Of a DNA stretch of 64,000 nucleotides, positions 15,070-22,994 are shown piece after piece. Source of the DNA: Kribbella qitaiheensis (GTDB lineage: Bacteria; Actinomycetota; Actinomycetes; Propionibacteriales; Kribbellaceae); contig NZ_CP043661.1 of NCBI RefSeq assembly GCF_014217565.1, positions 3,596,001 through 3,660,000 on the forward strand. Reading direction: 5' to 3'. The position numbers were made by a program, and so were the translations under genes. Under the pieces are notes generated by a model that saw only the letters and a list, made by a program, of their open reading frames with translations, was not told where the DNA came from and searched no databases. Position 1 is the first letter of the stretch; each line of letters starts with the position of its first letter.

Positions 15070-15824
15070 GCCGGCAGCTGCGAGTAGCGACGTTCAACAT
15101 CCGGAACTCGTCGGCACCCGACGGTGACAACGCCTGGCCGGTACGCCGGCAGGCCACCGTCGCGGCGATCGAGGCCCTCGACGCCGAGGTGGTCGGGCTC
15201 CAGGAGGTCTTGCCCGACCAACTCGACTACCTACGTGAGCAGTTCGCCGACTGGCGGATCGTCGGCGCGGGCAGGGACGACGGTGTGCACGCTGGTGAGC
15301 ACTCCGTCGTCCTGATCCGGCCCGGCGACTGGCAGGTGGAGTCGCACGAGACCCGCTGGTTGTCGCCCGAGCCGTCGCGGCCGGGCTCGGTCGGCTGGGA
15401 CGCCGACCTGACCCGGATCGCGACGCTGGTGCGCTTGCGGCATGCCGACGGGACCAGGGTCGGAGTGGCGAACACGCACTACGACCACGCCGGAGAGATC
15501 GCCCGGGTCGAGTCGTCACGCCTGCTCGCGCAGTGGCTGGCGGCCGAGCCGTCGCTGCACTGGATCCTGATGGGCGACCTCAACGCGACACCGGGATCGC
15601 CACCGCTGAAGGCGCTGACCGGCGCGGGGCTGCTGGACGCAGTACCGGAGAGCGAGGGTGGCAGTGAGCACGGTGAGTTCACCGGCGCCACCGACCGGGA
15701 CCGGATCGACCACATCCTGACCGACAGTTCGTGGCGGGTCGTGGACGCGGCCGTCTCGCACTTCCGTCCGGACGGGCGCCTCCCCAGCGACCACTGGCCG
15801 GTCGCGGCGACGCTCTCGCTCTAG
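15066..15824 (+). CDS. endonuclease/exonuclease/phosphatase family hydrolase
   Basis: 252 residues starting at GTG 15066. The EEP fold residues are all visible: VATFNIRN (Asn), VVGLQEVLPDQ (Glu metal ligand), TRIATLVRLR, NTHYDHAG (His), LMGDLNATPGSPPL (Asp and Asn) and LPSDHWPVAATL (catalytic Asp-His). Members cleave phosphodiesters in DNA, sugars or lipids; this short, signal-less form is probably cytoplasmic and resembles actinobacterial EEP proteins of unknown substrate. It is coupled to trpS by a 4-base overlap and therefore comes under the same Trp attenuator. Confidence 0.85.
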   Translation: MSRQLRVATFNIRNSSAPDGDNAWPVRRQATVAAIEALDAEVVGLQEVLPDQLDYLREQFADWRIVGAGRDDGVHAGEHSVVLIRPGDWQVESHETRWLSPEPSRPGSVGWDADLTRIATLVRLRHADGTRVGVANTHYDHAGEIARVESSRLLAQWLAAEPSLHWILMGDLNATPGSPPLKALTGAGLLDAVPESEGGSEHGEFTGATDRDRIDHILTDSSWRVVDAAVSHFRPDGRLPSDHWPVAATLSL

Positions 15825-15939
15825 AGCTTGTTGAAGACCTCTTCGCGCAGTCTTTCGAGAGCGTCGAAGCGGCGGGATCCCTGGCCCAGCAGTCCGTCGG
15901 CGCCAGCTCGATCCCGTAGATCTCGTGCTCGTGAGACTT

Positions 15940-16290
15940 TTATGCACTCTCCTGAGCGGCCAGGACGGCCTCCCCGTTGTCCGCGGCCCAGGTGGTCAGC
16001 AGCCGGATCGGTTCCATCAGCGTCTTTCCGAGCGGGGTGAGGTCGTAGTCGACGCGCGGCGGCACTCCGCCGTACTCCGTCCTGGTCACCAATCCGTTCG
16101 TCTGCAGCCGTCGCAGTGTCTGCGTCAGCACCTTCTTCGAGATCCCGCCGATCAGGGCCACCAGCTCGCCGTGCCGGCGCGGGCCCTCGCTCAGACCCCA
16201 GAGCACCACCACGGCCCACTTGTCGGCGATCACCTCGACCGCCAGCCGGGCCGGGCAGTCAGCGAGGAAAACGTCACCGATACCGTCCAC
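15940..16290 (-). CDS. HxlR family transcriptional regulator
   Basis: 116 residues from GTG 16290. DCPARLAVEVIADKWAVVVL carries the N-terminal Cys common in redox- or aldehyde-sensing HxlR proteins and the KW signature. GPRRHGELVALIGGISKKVL and TQTLRRLQTNGLV form the winged helix, followed by the wing TEYGGVPPRVDYDLTPLG. It is divergent from a PPOX gene with an 89-base gap that holds an inverted repeat. The likely role is control of that oxidoreductase in response to reactive electrophiles or oxidants; this is inferred from family and layout. Confidence 0.9.
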   Translation of the reverse strand: MDGIGDVFLADCPARLAVEVIADKWAVVVLWGLSEGPRRHGELVALIGGISKKVLTQTLRRLQTNGLVTRTEYGGVPPRVDYDLTPLGKTLMEPIRLLTTWAADNGEAVLAAQESA

Positions 16291-16299
16291 GTCGATCAG

Positions 16300-16315
16300 G
16301 GTACCCAGGGGTTCC
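16300..16315. promoter_or_regulatory. candidate HxlR operator
   Basis: GGTACCC and GGGTTCC flank a 2-base AG centre, 13 of 14 arm positions complementary. It lies 10 bases upstream of hxlR and 65 bases upstream of the divergent PPOX gene, where a shared operator would be expected. Confidence 0.45.
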
Positions 16316-16379
16316 CGTTGGGCTGGCTAACGTCTCGAGGACCACCTCGGCTCATGGACCAACTCGGAAGGGAACTCCG

Positions 16380-16811
16380 TTGCCGGCCATCGCTTTGCCT
16401 GCCAGCACCCACCGGCTCTTCGCCACGGACAAGCACGTCACCCTGGTCACGATCGACGCGGACGGTTCACCGCAGGCGTCGATGGTGTGGGCCGAGCGGG
16501 ACGGGGACCAGCTCCTGATCGGGATCGAGAGCTACCACCGCAAGACGCGGAACCTGCGGCGCGATCCGCGGGTCACGCTGATCGTGCAGGACGACCAGAA
16601 GAGCGAGCGCGGTCTGGTGCAGTATCTGGTGATCCGCGGCACCGTAGTACTGGAAGGGCCGGACATCCCGGACGAGTACAACGCCTTGATGGACAAGCAG
16701 TCCCAGCGCTACCTCGGCAAGGACTACCCGTTCGAGAACCGCGGCTCCCGTACTGCGCTGATCGCGCGCGTGACCCCGGAACGAATCACCGGCGAAGGCC
16801 CCTGGAGCTAG
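16380..16811 (+). CDS. PPOX-class F420-dependent oxidoreductase
   Basis: 143 residues from TTG 16380, with GAAGGGAA 6 bases upstream; no ATG or GTG near the homologous N-terminus fits. HVTLVTIDADGSPQASMVW is the first beta hairpin of the split barrel, ESYHRKTRNLRRDPRVTLIV the cofactor phosphate-binding stretch (Lys-x-Arg-Asn-Leu), and SERGLVQYLVIRGTVVL the next strand pair. The ending RVTPERITGEGPW matches the Rv1155-like group (TIGR03618), which binds F420. Such enzymes reduce unsaturated ketones or biliverdin-like compounds. Probably controlled by the divergent HxlR. Confidence 0.87.
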   Translation: MPAIALPASTHRLFATDKHVTLVTIDADGSPQASMVWAERDGDQLLIGIESYHRKTRNLRRDPRVTLIVQDDQKSERGLVQYLVIRGTVVLEGPDIPDEYNALMDKQSQRYLGKDYPFENRGSRTALIARVTPERITGEGPWS

Positions 16812-16886
16812 AAAATGGGTGGGCAGCGCGGTGGTCGGGTTGCTACGGTTCTGCCGACCGTGTCAGCACGCCAGGAGGTGAGACCC

Positions 16887-16937
16887 ATGACCGCAGGATC
16901 AAGGGTGCTCCCCCACGTGTCACGGTCGGGCGGCTGA
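16887..16937 (+). CDS. 16-codon upstream ORF before infA
   Basis: ATG 16887 is preceded by the perfect Shine-Dalgarno AGGAGGTGAG with good spacing, stronger than for most full genes here. The product would be MTAGSRVLPHVSRSGG. Its stop at 16935-16937 falls on the end of the left arm of the first of two hairpins that precede infA. A leader peptide that couples ribosome passage to folding of the infA leader is the simplest reading; there is no run of one amino acid to name a signal. Confidence 0.55.
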   Translation: MTAGSRVLPHVSRSGG

Positions 16938-16980
16938 CGTAGCCGCCGGGAGTGCCGTCAAAGGCACTCTCGAGAGGCAC
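16929..16980 (+). promoter_or_regulatory. two-hairpin leader of infA, next to its ribosome site
   Basis: Stem A pairs GGCGGCT (16929-16935) with AGCCGCC (16941-16947). Stem B pairs GGGAGTGCC (16948-16956) with GGCACTCTC (16963-16971), nine pairs including one G-T. The infA ribosome site GAGAGGCAC (16972-16980) starts right after stem B. Its GGCAC can also pair with GTGCC of stem B, so an alternative fold would bury the ribosome site. Translation of the uORF runs into stem A. Confidence 0.5.
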
Positions 16981-16984
16981 GAAA

Positions 16985-17209
16985 ATGGCAAGAACAGTGA
17001 AGGGCATCGAGCTCGAAGGCATCGTCGTGGAGTGTCTTCGCAACGCCAACTTCAAGGTGGAGCTCAGCAACGGGCACGTGGTGCTCGCGCATATCAGCGG
17101 GAAGATCCGGAAGAACTACATCAAGATCCTGCCGGAGGACCGGGTGCTCGTCGAGCTCAGCCCGTACGACCTCACTCGCGGCCGGATCCTGTTCCGCTAC
17201 CGGAACTAG
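16985..17209 (+). CDS. infA: translation initiation factor IF-1 (probable second copy)
   Basis: 74 residues from ATG 16985 with GAGAGG upstream. [40 protein letters not shown] and [20 protein letters not shown] follow the single OB fold of IF-1 from end to end. IF-1 binds the ribosomal A site and steers initiator tRNA selection. The standard actinobacterial infA lies in the ribosomal-protein region before rpmJ-rpsM; none of those genes is here, so this is probably a paralogue, which is an inference about the rest of the genome. The start Met-Ala-Arg-Thr-Val-Lys differs from the usual MAKKDG-type start. Upstream uORF and hairpins suggest conditional synthesis. Confidence 0.92.
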   Translation: MARTVKGIELEGIVVECLRNANFKVELSNGHVVLAHISGKIRKNYIKILPEDRVLVELSPYDLTRGRILFRYRN

Positions 17210-17266
17210 ACCGCGAGCGGAACTGGTCCGCTGCCGGCCGGTGGCGGGACGGCGTCCCGCTGCCGG

Positions 17267-17830
17267 TCAGAGCAGGTGCCAGCGGATCAGGAACGCGCCG
17301 ACCGACAGCAGCAGGTAGACGAGGACCAGCAGCGCGCCGAGTCCCGGGTGCGGGCGCGAGCGGCGTACCGGCGAGGCGTCGGCCTGGGTGCGGACCGCCT
17401 CCATCACGGCGGCGACGTACCCGGGCCGGCCCTTCTCGATGCCGTTGATCTCGTTCTCGTCCTTGCCACTGGTCAGCACGACCGAGTCGTCGACGATCTC
17501 GATCCCGTCGACGTCCTGCCAGGCGAGGCTGCGGACCAGCAGGCTCGTGCGGGCCTTGACCGCGGTCTCGGTCAGGTCGACGCGGTACAGCACGACGCCG
17601 CCCGCGACCCGGACCACCGAGGCGCCGATGATGGTGAACAGGGCGACCGCGAGGAAGTCGCGAGCGCCCATCCAGAGCCACGAGTTCAGGATGGGCACGG
17701 CGACGAAGGGGACCACGAACAGCATCCACGCCCACCACGGCGCCGGATCCAGCGGTACCCGCCAGGGCAACGCGGGGATCTGCTCGGTGACCTCCTGGTC
17801 CGAACCCTTCTGAGCTGGCTGACCCGACAT
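17267..17830 (-). CDS. membrane protein with bacterial PH domain
   Basis: 187 residues. Two hydrophobic segments lie at ~residues 30-55 and 60-80 (WWAWMLFVVPFVAVPILNSW, FLAVALFTIIGASVVRVAGG) and one at the C-terminus (GLGALLVLVYLLLSVGAFLI). Between them YRVDLTETAVKARTSLLVRS and LAWQDVDGIEIVDDSVVLTS form a bacterial PH-type beta sandwich, facing the cytoplasm if the N-terminus is inside. Actinobacterial PH-domain membrane proteins of this form have no assigned function. It is the next gene downstream of proC on the same strand, 89 bases away. Confidence 0.78.
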   Translation of the reverse strand: MSGQPAQKGSDQEVTEQIPALPWRVPLDPAPWWAWMLFVVPFVAVPILNSWLWMGARDFLAVALFTIIGASVVRVAGGVVLYRVDLTETAVKARTSLLVRSLAWQDVDGIEIVDDSVVLTSGKDENEINGIEKGRPGYVAAVMEAVRTQADASPVRRSRPHPGLGALLVLVYLLLSVGAFLIRWHLL

Positions 17831-17919
17831 GACCTATCCCTTGAAAGGCGCAAGAGTGCGGCGCTCAGAATAGCCTGTCCGGCGCCTCTCTATCAGTACA
17901 ACCTCTCCGGCCGCAGGTA

Positions 17920-18729
17920 TTACTCAGCGGCCAGGGCGCGCGAGCGGTTTCGGGCGGCTTCGATAGCGGACAGGAACGCCGCGCGGACCTTGTGGTCCTC
18001 GAGTTCCCGTACTGCGGCAGCGGTGGTGCCGCCCGGTGAGGTGACGCGCTCCCGCAGTACGGTCGGGTGCTCGCCGGTCTCGCGCAGCAGCTTCGCCGAC
18101 CCGACCAGGGTCTGGACGACGAGCTCCGTGGCGGTGGTCCGCGGCAGGCCCATGTGCACGCCCGCCTCGATCATCGACTCGACCACGAAGAAGATGTACG
18201 CCGGACCCGAACCCGAGATCGCGGTGACCGCGTCCTGCTGCTTCTCCGGCACCCGGATCACCCGGCCGGTCGCGGCGAGCAGGCCCTCGGCCAGGACGAG
18301 ATGGCTCTCGTCGCAGTGCGCGCCGCGGGAGATCGCGGCCATCCCCTCGTCGACCAGCGCCGGCGTGTTCGGCATCACCCGGACCACCGCGACGCCCTCG
18401 GGCAGCCGCGACTCGATGAACCCGGTGGTGATACCGGCGGCCAGCGAGACCACCGTCTGGGTCGGCTGGATGACCGGAGCGATCTCGGCCAGCAACTCCG
18501 GCATGTCCTGCGGCTTGACCACCAGGACCAGGGTTTCCGCCTTCGCCGCGGCTTCCACGTTCGTCACCACGTCCACGCCGTAGCGCTCGCGCAGCTCGGT
18601 GGCACGCTCCTCACGGCGCTCGGTGATCAGCAGCTCCCCCGGTCGCCGCCCCGCCCGCAGCAACCCGGACAACAACGTCTCACCCATCACACCGGCGCCA
18701 AGAATGGCCACCTGCCCGTTCGTACTCAT
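17920..18729 (-). CDS. proC: pyrroline-5-carboxylate reductase
   Basis: 269 residues from ATG 18729. QVAILGAGVMGETLLSGLLR is the NADPH-binding Rossmann motif, VVRVMPNTPALVDEGMAAIS and EKQQDAVTAISGSGPAYIFF are ProC signatures, and TSPGGTTAAAVRELEDHKVR is the C-terminal signature. It reduces P5C to proline, the last step of proline synthesis. TACGCT sits 6 bases before the ATG, which lacks a good ribosome site, so the mRNA is probably leaderless. In M. tuberculosis proC (Rv0500) is followed at once by the HTH and bS22 genes; here they follow in the same order after long gaps. Confidence 0.96.
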   Translation of the reverse strand: MSTNGQVAILGAGVMGETLLSGLLRAGRRPGELLITERREERATELRERYGVDVVTNVEAAAKAETLVLVVKPQDMPELLAEIAPVIQPTQTVVSLAAGITTGFIESRLPEGVAVVRVMPNTPALVDEGMAAISRGAHCDESHLVLAEGLLAATGRVIRVPEKQQDAVTAISGSGPAYIFFVVESMIEAGVHMGLPRTTATELVVQTLVGSAKLLRETGEHPTVLRERVTSPGGTTAAAVRELEDHKVRAAFLSAIEAARNRSRALAAE

Positions 18730-18850
18730 GCCGACAGCGTAGCGGCGCACTCGCCCGCGCTGATCGAGATTGGTCGGGATGCGGGACAGCAGGCGGGCGC
18801 GCGAAACAAGGTGATCGAGTCCTGTCACCGCCCTTTGGAAGGACCATCCA

Positions 18851-19360
18851 ATGCCCAAGACGTTCCGAACCGTTCGCCGGACCCTCGGCGCCTTCGCCGG
18901 CGCCGCCCTGCTCGTGACCGGCGCCGCAAGCCTGGCGTCGGCCGCGCCGACCGGATCCGCGCCCCTCAGCGGCGACGGCACCCCGAACGCACCGGTCGCG
19001 GCGACCCCGATCGCGAAGACCACCTCGACGATGACCACCCTGGCCTCACCGCCCTCGGCCTGCCGTCCGTACGTCCAGTCGTCCTACGCGATCTCCTGCT
19101 ACGAGTACGACGGCGACGACCAGTGGATCCGCGACCTGGACGCCAACGGCTGGCAGGCCGTCGTCCATGTGCAGACCAACTACGGCAAGAACCGGTACTG
19201 CGGAGCGCTGCCGGCCGCACAAGGTTGGGGCCAGTGCGACTACGACCATCGCGAGGACGGCTGTGTGCGGTTCCGCTTCTACGAGCTGAAGGACGGCGTG
19301 ACCCGCAACTGGACCGTCTTCAGCCCGTACTACCACGCCTCGACCGGCACCCTCTGCTGA
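18851..19360 (+). CDS. secreted Cys-containing protein of unknown function
   Basis: 169 residues with GGAAGGA upstream of ATG 18851. RTVRRTLGAFAGAALLVTGA followed by ASLASAAP is a signal peptide with an Ala-x-Ala cleavage site near residue 32. A Thr/Pro/Ala-rich linker (to ~70) precedes a globular part with six Cys, enough for three disulfides outside the cell, and many aromatic residues (YVQSSYAISCYEYDGDDQW, CDYDHREDGCVRFRFYELKD). I do not recognise the family; small secreted actinobacterial inhibitors and cell-wall proteins share this architecture. It stands between the divergent proC and the convergent STAND gene. Confidence 0.75.
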   Translation: MPKTFRTVRRTLGAFAGAALLVTGAASLASAAPTGSAPLSGDGTPNAPVAATPIAKTTSTMTTLASPPSACRPYVQSSYAISCYEYDGDDQWIRDLDANGWQAVVHVQTNYGKNRYCGALPAAQGWGQCDYDHREDGCVRFRFYELKDGVTRNWTVFSPYYHASTGTLC

Positions 19361-19379
19361 GCTGGAGCCGCGTGGCGCA

Positions 19380-21911
19380 CTAGTAGGTCGCGTGGATCTC
19401 GGCAGCCTCAGGGGTGCCGAGATCCACGAACAGAGCCACTGCCCGCTCCCGGTACGCCGCCCCGTCGGCGCCTTGCCTGCCCAGTACTTCGGACAGACCG
19501 TGGCAGGCGCGGGCGATCTCGTACCGATCTTCCAGCGTCTGCGCGACGACCAGTGCGAGCTGGTGCTCCTCCAGGGCCTGGTCCAGGCGATCCGCTGCCA
19601 TCAGGGAGGCACCCAGGTCGTTGCGGATCTCCACGGTCATCGCGCGGCTGCCGATGTCGATCGTCAGGTCCAGTGCCTCCTGCTGCAGCCTGACGGCCAC
19701 CCGCGGCTCACCTCCCGTCAAGCGCACGCGGCCCAGCAGGTTCAGTGCGTCGACCTCGCCCGAGCGGAACGCCAGCTTGCGTGACAGCGCCAGCGCGGCC
19801 TCGCCGTACTCCGTCGCCAGCTCGCGGCCGCCCAGGCGCGCGTGCGCGTTCCCCACGTTGGCCAGTGCATAGGCTTCTTCGAAGGTGCTGTCGCCCAGCA
19901 GCCGCGCGATCCGCAGGCTTTCGTCGAACCGCTCCAGCGCCTCAGCCGTGCGGCCGACCCGGAGCAGACTCCAGCCGAGCCCGCCGCGAACGGTGCTGGC
20001 GCTGGACATCCGCTCGTCGTTCTCCTCGTGGAAGATCGTCAGGGCCTGCTCGAAACAATCGATCGCGTCCAGGTAGCGGCCGAGCCGGAAGTGGCCCAAG
20101 GCAACATTCCCGACCGCCTTCCCGGTGCCGATCCGGTTGCCGGTCTTGCGGGTCAGGTCGAGGGCCCGTTGATAGCAGTCCCGCCCGTCGGCGTACCGGC
20201 CGAGGCGCCAATAGACACAGCCCAGATTGTTGTGGGCACGGCTGCGGCTGGCATCGTCGGTCGCGGCGGCGACCGCGCACTCGTGCAGCACCTCGGCCTC
20301 CCGGTAGTAGCCCGAGGTGTCCAGGTAGTAATGGATGACTGTCGAGATGTCGGTCACCGGTCTCGAACTGCCCAGCTCGGCGGCGGCCCGGACGACAGCG
20401 ATCAGGTTCGACCTCTCCGCGTCCAGCCAGGCTCTGGCCAGGTCGCGACTTCCGAGCTGCGGGCACTCGGTTCCCGGGTCCTCGACCAGCGCTCGCACGC
20501 TGCCCTCGTGCGGGGCATATCCGGCCGCAGCCTGCGCGGCCGCCCAGCGGTAGTGGTCGAACAGCCTGCTCAGCGCGTCCCGCCGGACGGTTGCCCGATC
20601 CTCGTCGCGGGAGCGGTCACAGGCGAACACGCGGACCAGGTCGTGCAGGACGAAGCGACCTGCTGCAGCCGGCTGGAGCAGGCTGGCCCGGACCAGATCC
20701 GCGAGCACCCGGACCACCTGCTCGCGGCGCTGCCCGGACACGGCCGCCGCGGCGTACGAGTCGAGGTCGCGTCCCGGATGAAGTGCCAGCAGCCGGAGCA
20801 GCCGCCTGCGCTCGGGTGGCAGGGCCTCGTACGACAGGGCCAGGGCGGGCTCGACACTGTCCTCCAGCCGGAGCCGCTCGCGATGCTCGGTGAGGCGTTC
20901 CAGGTGGTCACCCAAGCACCAGCCGGGTGAATCGGTGATCCGGCCGGCCACCACGGCGAGGGCCAGCGGCAGGTGACCGACCAGCCTCGCGATCCGCGCC
21001 GCCGTCTGCCGGTCGGCGTCGATCGCTTCCTCGCCGGCGATGCCCCGGAGGAGGTCGAGTGACTCCGCCGGAGTGAACACGTCCAGGGCAAGACACTTGA
21101 CGTCCGGAAGACCACCCAGCTGATAGCGACTCGTCACCACCGTCACACAGGTCGGGCTCTGCGCAAGCAGTGGCAGCACCTGGTCCTCTGTGGCCGCGTT
21201 GTCCAGCAGCACGATGGCCTTCCGGTCAGCCATCAGCTGCCGGAACCGCCGGGCCCTGCCGGCCAGGTCGAGCGCGTGAACCTGACTTCCCGGTACGCCG
21301 AGCCGCCGCAGGAACCCATCGAGCACAGCAGCGGGGTCGGCCGGCGGTCTGTCGGGGTCGAACCCGCGCAGGTCGACCGAGAGCTGCAGCTCGTTGCCGT
21401 GGCCCGCTTCGATCAGCCGGTTCGCGACATATCTGGCCAGCTGGGTCTTACCGACTCCCGCCATCCCGCCGAGCACGAATTGCGTCGTACCGGCGTCGCA
21501 GGCAGCCAGCAGGCCGGCGACCTCGGCGGACCGGCCGGTGAAGGTGCCCTGATCGGCCGGGATGCTGTCAGTGACGCTGACGATCGCCGCGTCCGCAGCG
21601 CGACCCGCGACGACTTGGTGGGCCTGCCGCCAGGCCGCTACCAGGGCCTCGTCCTGGAGCAACGCGGCGGCGATGTCGACGACCAGTTCGGCGTCCAGCC
21701 GGCTCCGTCCGGGCTGCAGGCAGCGGTAGACGGTGTTGTAGACGGGGATCTCGGCGATCCCCCGCCGGCGCCGGGACGCGGCCAGGCGGCGGTGGATCTC
21801 ACGGTAGGAGACCCCCGCCCAGCTGTGCAAAGCCCGCAGCCGGGCAGCCAACTCGTCGACGGTCTGTGCGCCACCTGGTTCCGGCGGTGCCGTTCTCCCC
21901 GTGTGCCCCAC
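19380..21911 (-). CDS. STAND (NB-ARC) regulator with N-terminal HTH and TPR repeats
   Basis: 843 residues from GTG 21911, with GGTGGAGG 5 bases upstream. An HTH-like domain (~30-105; VSYREIHRRLAASRRRRGIA, YNTVYRCLQPGRSRLDAELV) precedes the ATPase: Walker A GGMAGVGKTQLARYV (~residue 155), Walker B KAIVLLDNAA and sensor VVTSRYQLGG. A winged helix (LALSYEALPPERRRLLRLLA) and about seven TPRs (~480-830; NNLGCVYWRLGRYADGRDCY and similar) follow. It is an AfsR-like ATP-dependent signalling switch, but lacks the SARP DNA-binding/BTAD pair. A decayed paralogue lies directly upstream. Trigger and target are unknown. Confidence 0.85.
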   Translation of the reverse strand: MGHTGRTAPPEPGGAQTVDELAARLRALHSWAGVSYREIHRRLAASRRRRGIAEIPVYNTVYRCLQPGRSRLDAELVVDIAAALLQDEALVAAWRQAHQVVAGRAADAAIVSVTDSIPADQGTFTGRSAEVAGLLAACDAGTTQFVLGGMAGVGKTQLARYVANRLIEAGHGNELQLSVDLRGFDPDRPPADPAAVLDGFLRRLGVPGSQVHALDLAGRARRFRQLMADRKAIVLLDNAATEDQVLPLLAQSPTCVTVVTSRYQLGGLPDVKCLALDVFTPAESLDLLRGIAGEEAIDADRQTAARIARLVGHLPLALAVVAGRITDSPGWCLGDHLERLTEHRERLRLEDSVEPALALSYEALPPERRRLLRLLALHPGRDLDSYAAAAVSGQRREQVVRVLADLVRASLLQPAAAGRFVLHDLVRVFACDRSRDEDRATVRRDALSRLFDHYRWAAAQAAAGYAPHEGSVRALVEDPGTECPQLGSRDLARAWLDAERSNLIAVVRAAAELGSSRPVTDISTVIHYYLDTSGYYREAEVLHECAVAAATDDASRSRAHNNLGCVYWRLGRYADGRDCYQRALDLTRKTGNRIGTGKAVGNVALGHFRLGRYLDAIDCFEQALTIFHEENDERMSSASTVRGGLGWSLLRVGRTAEALERFDESLRIARLLGDSTFEEAYALANVGNAHARLGGRELATEYGEAALALSRKLAFRSGEVDALNLLGRVRLTGGEPRVAVRLQQEALDLTIDIGSRAMTVEIRNDLGASLMAADRLDQALEEHQLALVVAQTLEDRYEIARACHGLSEVLGRQGADGAAYRERAVALFVDLGTPEAAEIHATY

Positions 21912-22037
21912 TGCGCCTCCACCCGCTGACCCGATCGGCTCGCCGTCGTTCACGCCCCACCGAGTGTGGTCGACAACGACACCTGCGGCAATGCGAACCA
22001 GCACGGCCCGCCGCCGCAGGCGCGCAGTACGACGCGG

Positions 22038-22987
22038 TCCCCCGTGTGCCAGTTCCACCAGCGTCGCCCCGAGATCGTTGAGGGCCTGCGCCTCGCAGTC
22101 CTGGCCACCCATCTCGCGCGCGATCGACAGTGCTGTCTCCTGGGTCTTACGGGCTCCTTCGAGGTCGCCCAGCTTCCGCAAGGCCCGGCCGGCCGTGATC
22201 AAGGCGTAGGCCTCACCGACCCGGTTGTTCACCTCCTGAGCGATCCCGATGGCCGCTGACGCCTCCGCGAAAGCTCCGTCGGCGTCTCCCAGTCCGAGCA
22301 GGGAGTACCGGGCAGGAGAGGCAACAGCTGATCCGCGGATGCGGCGTTGTCCAACAGGATCAGGGCCCGCTTGCCGAGCAGTAGGTCGCGAAACCGCGCC
22401 GTACGGGCAGCCAGGTCCAGGCCGGCCAACTGGCCGCCGCGCAGACCGAGCGACTTGAGGAAGCCGTCCAGGACCGCGCCCGGGTCCGCGGGCGAACGGG
22501 CGGGATCGTGCCCTCTGAGATCGACGGTGAACACCACGGCCGGGAGCGCCATCCGGTGAGCTGCCCGTATGGCCAGGCTGGTCTTGCCGACGCCCGCCAT
22601 ACCGTCGATCACCACGACGACCGGCTGGGTGGAGGCCGACAGCTCGCAGAGGCGGCGTAGTTCTGCCGCGCGGCCGGTGAAGCCAGGCCGGTCGTCGGGC
22701 AGCCGGTCGCAGACGTTCACCACCGCGGCGTCGGCCGCAGTACCGGTGATCGCCTGGTAGGCCTGCCGCCACCTCGCCGCCGCCTGGTCATCGGTCAGCG
22801 CGCGGACGACGTCGACCACGAGCTCGACGTCCAACCGGCTCCGCCCCGGCTGCAGGCAGCGATAGACAGTGTCGTAGACCGGCACCTCGGCGACTCCCCG
22901 CGCCGTTCGCGCCCTGACGATCCGCCGATGCAGTTCGCGGTACGAAACCCCGCCCCAAGCAACCGATGTCGGCGAGCCGTCCGCCAT
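22038..22987 (-). pseudogene. decayed STAND regulator paralogue with internal deletion
   Basis: From ATG 22987 the frame encodes the same HTH (VSYRELHRRIVRARTARGVA, YDTVYRCLQPGRSRLDVELV), Walker A DGMAGVGKTSLAIRA and Walker B RALILLDNAASADQ as the next gene. Right after LLPLL (about 22310) the frame is lost and, in another frame, only a few TPRs remain (RYSLLGLGDADGAFAEASAA, YALITAGRALRKLGDLEGAR, LNDLGATLVELAH). The rest of the NB-ARC, the winged helix, most TPRs and the last ~65 residues are gone. This is a tandem duplicate with an out-of-frame internal deletion, not a single-base frameshift. A 212-residue truncated ATPase could still be made. Confidence 0.75.
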
Positions 22988-22994
22988 ACCCGGG

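Noticed and set aside
15825..15939. Remnant of a gene downstream of hxlR
   Set aside because: One minus-strand frame looks mildly protein-like, but only ~35 residues are available and no family match could be recognised.
19380..22772. A single 1,130-codon STAND gene
   Set aside because: The first ~287 codons are the wrong frame of the decayed paralogue or its residual TPRs; the ribosome site and HTH support a start at 21911.
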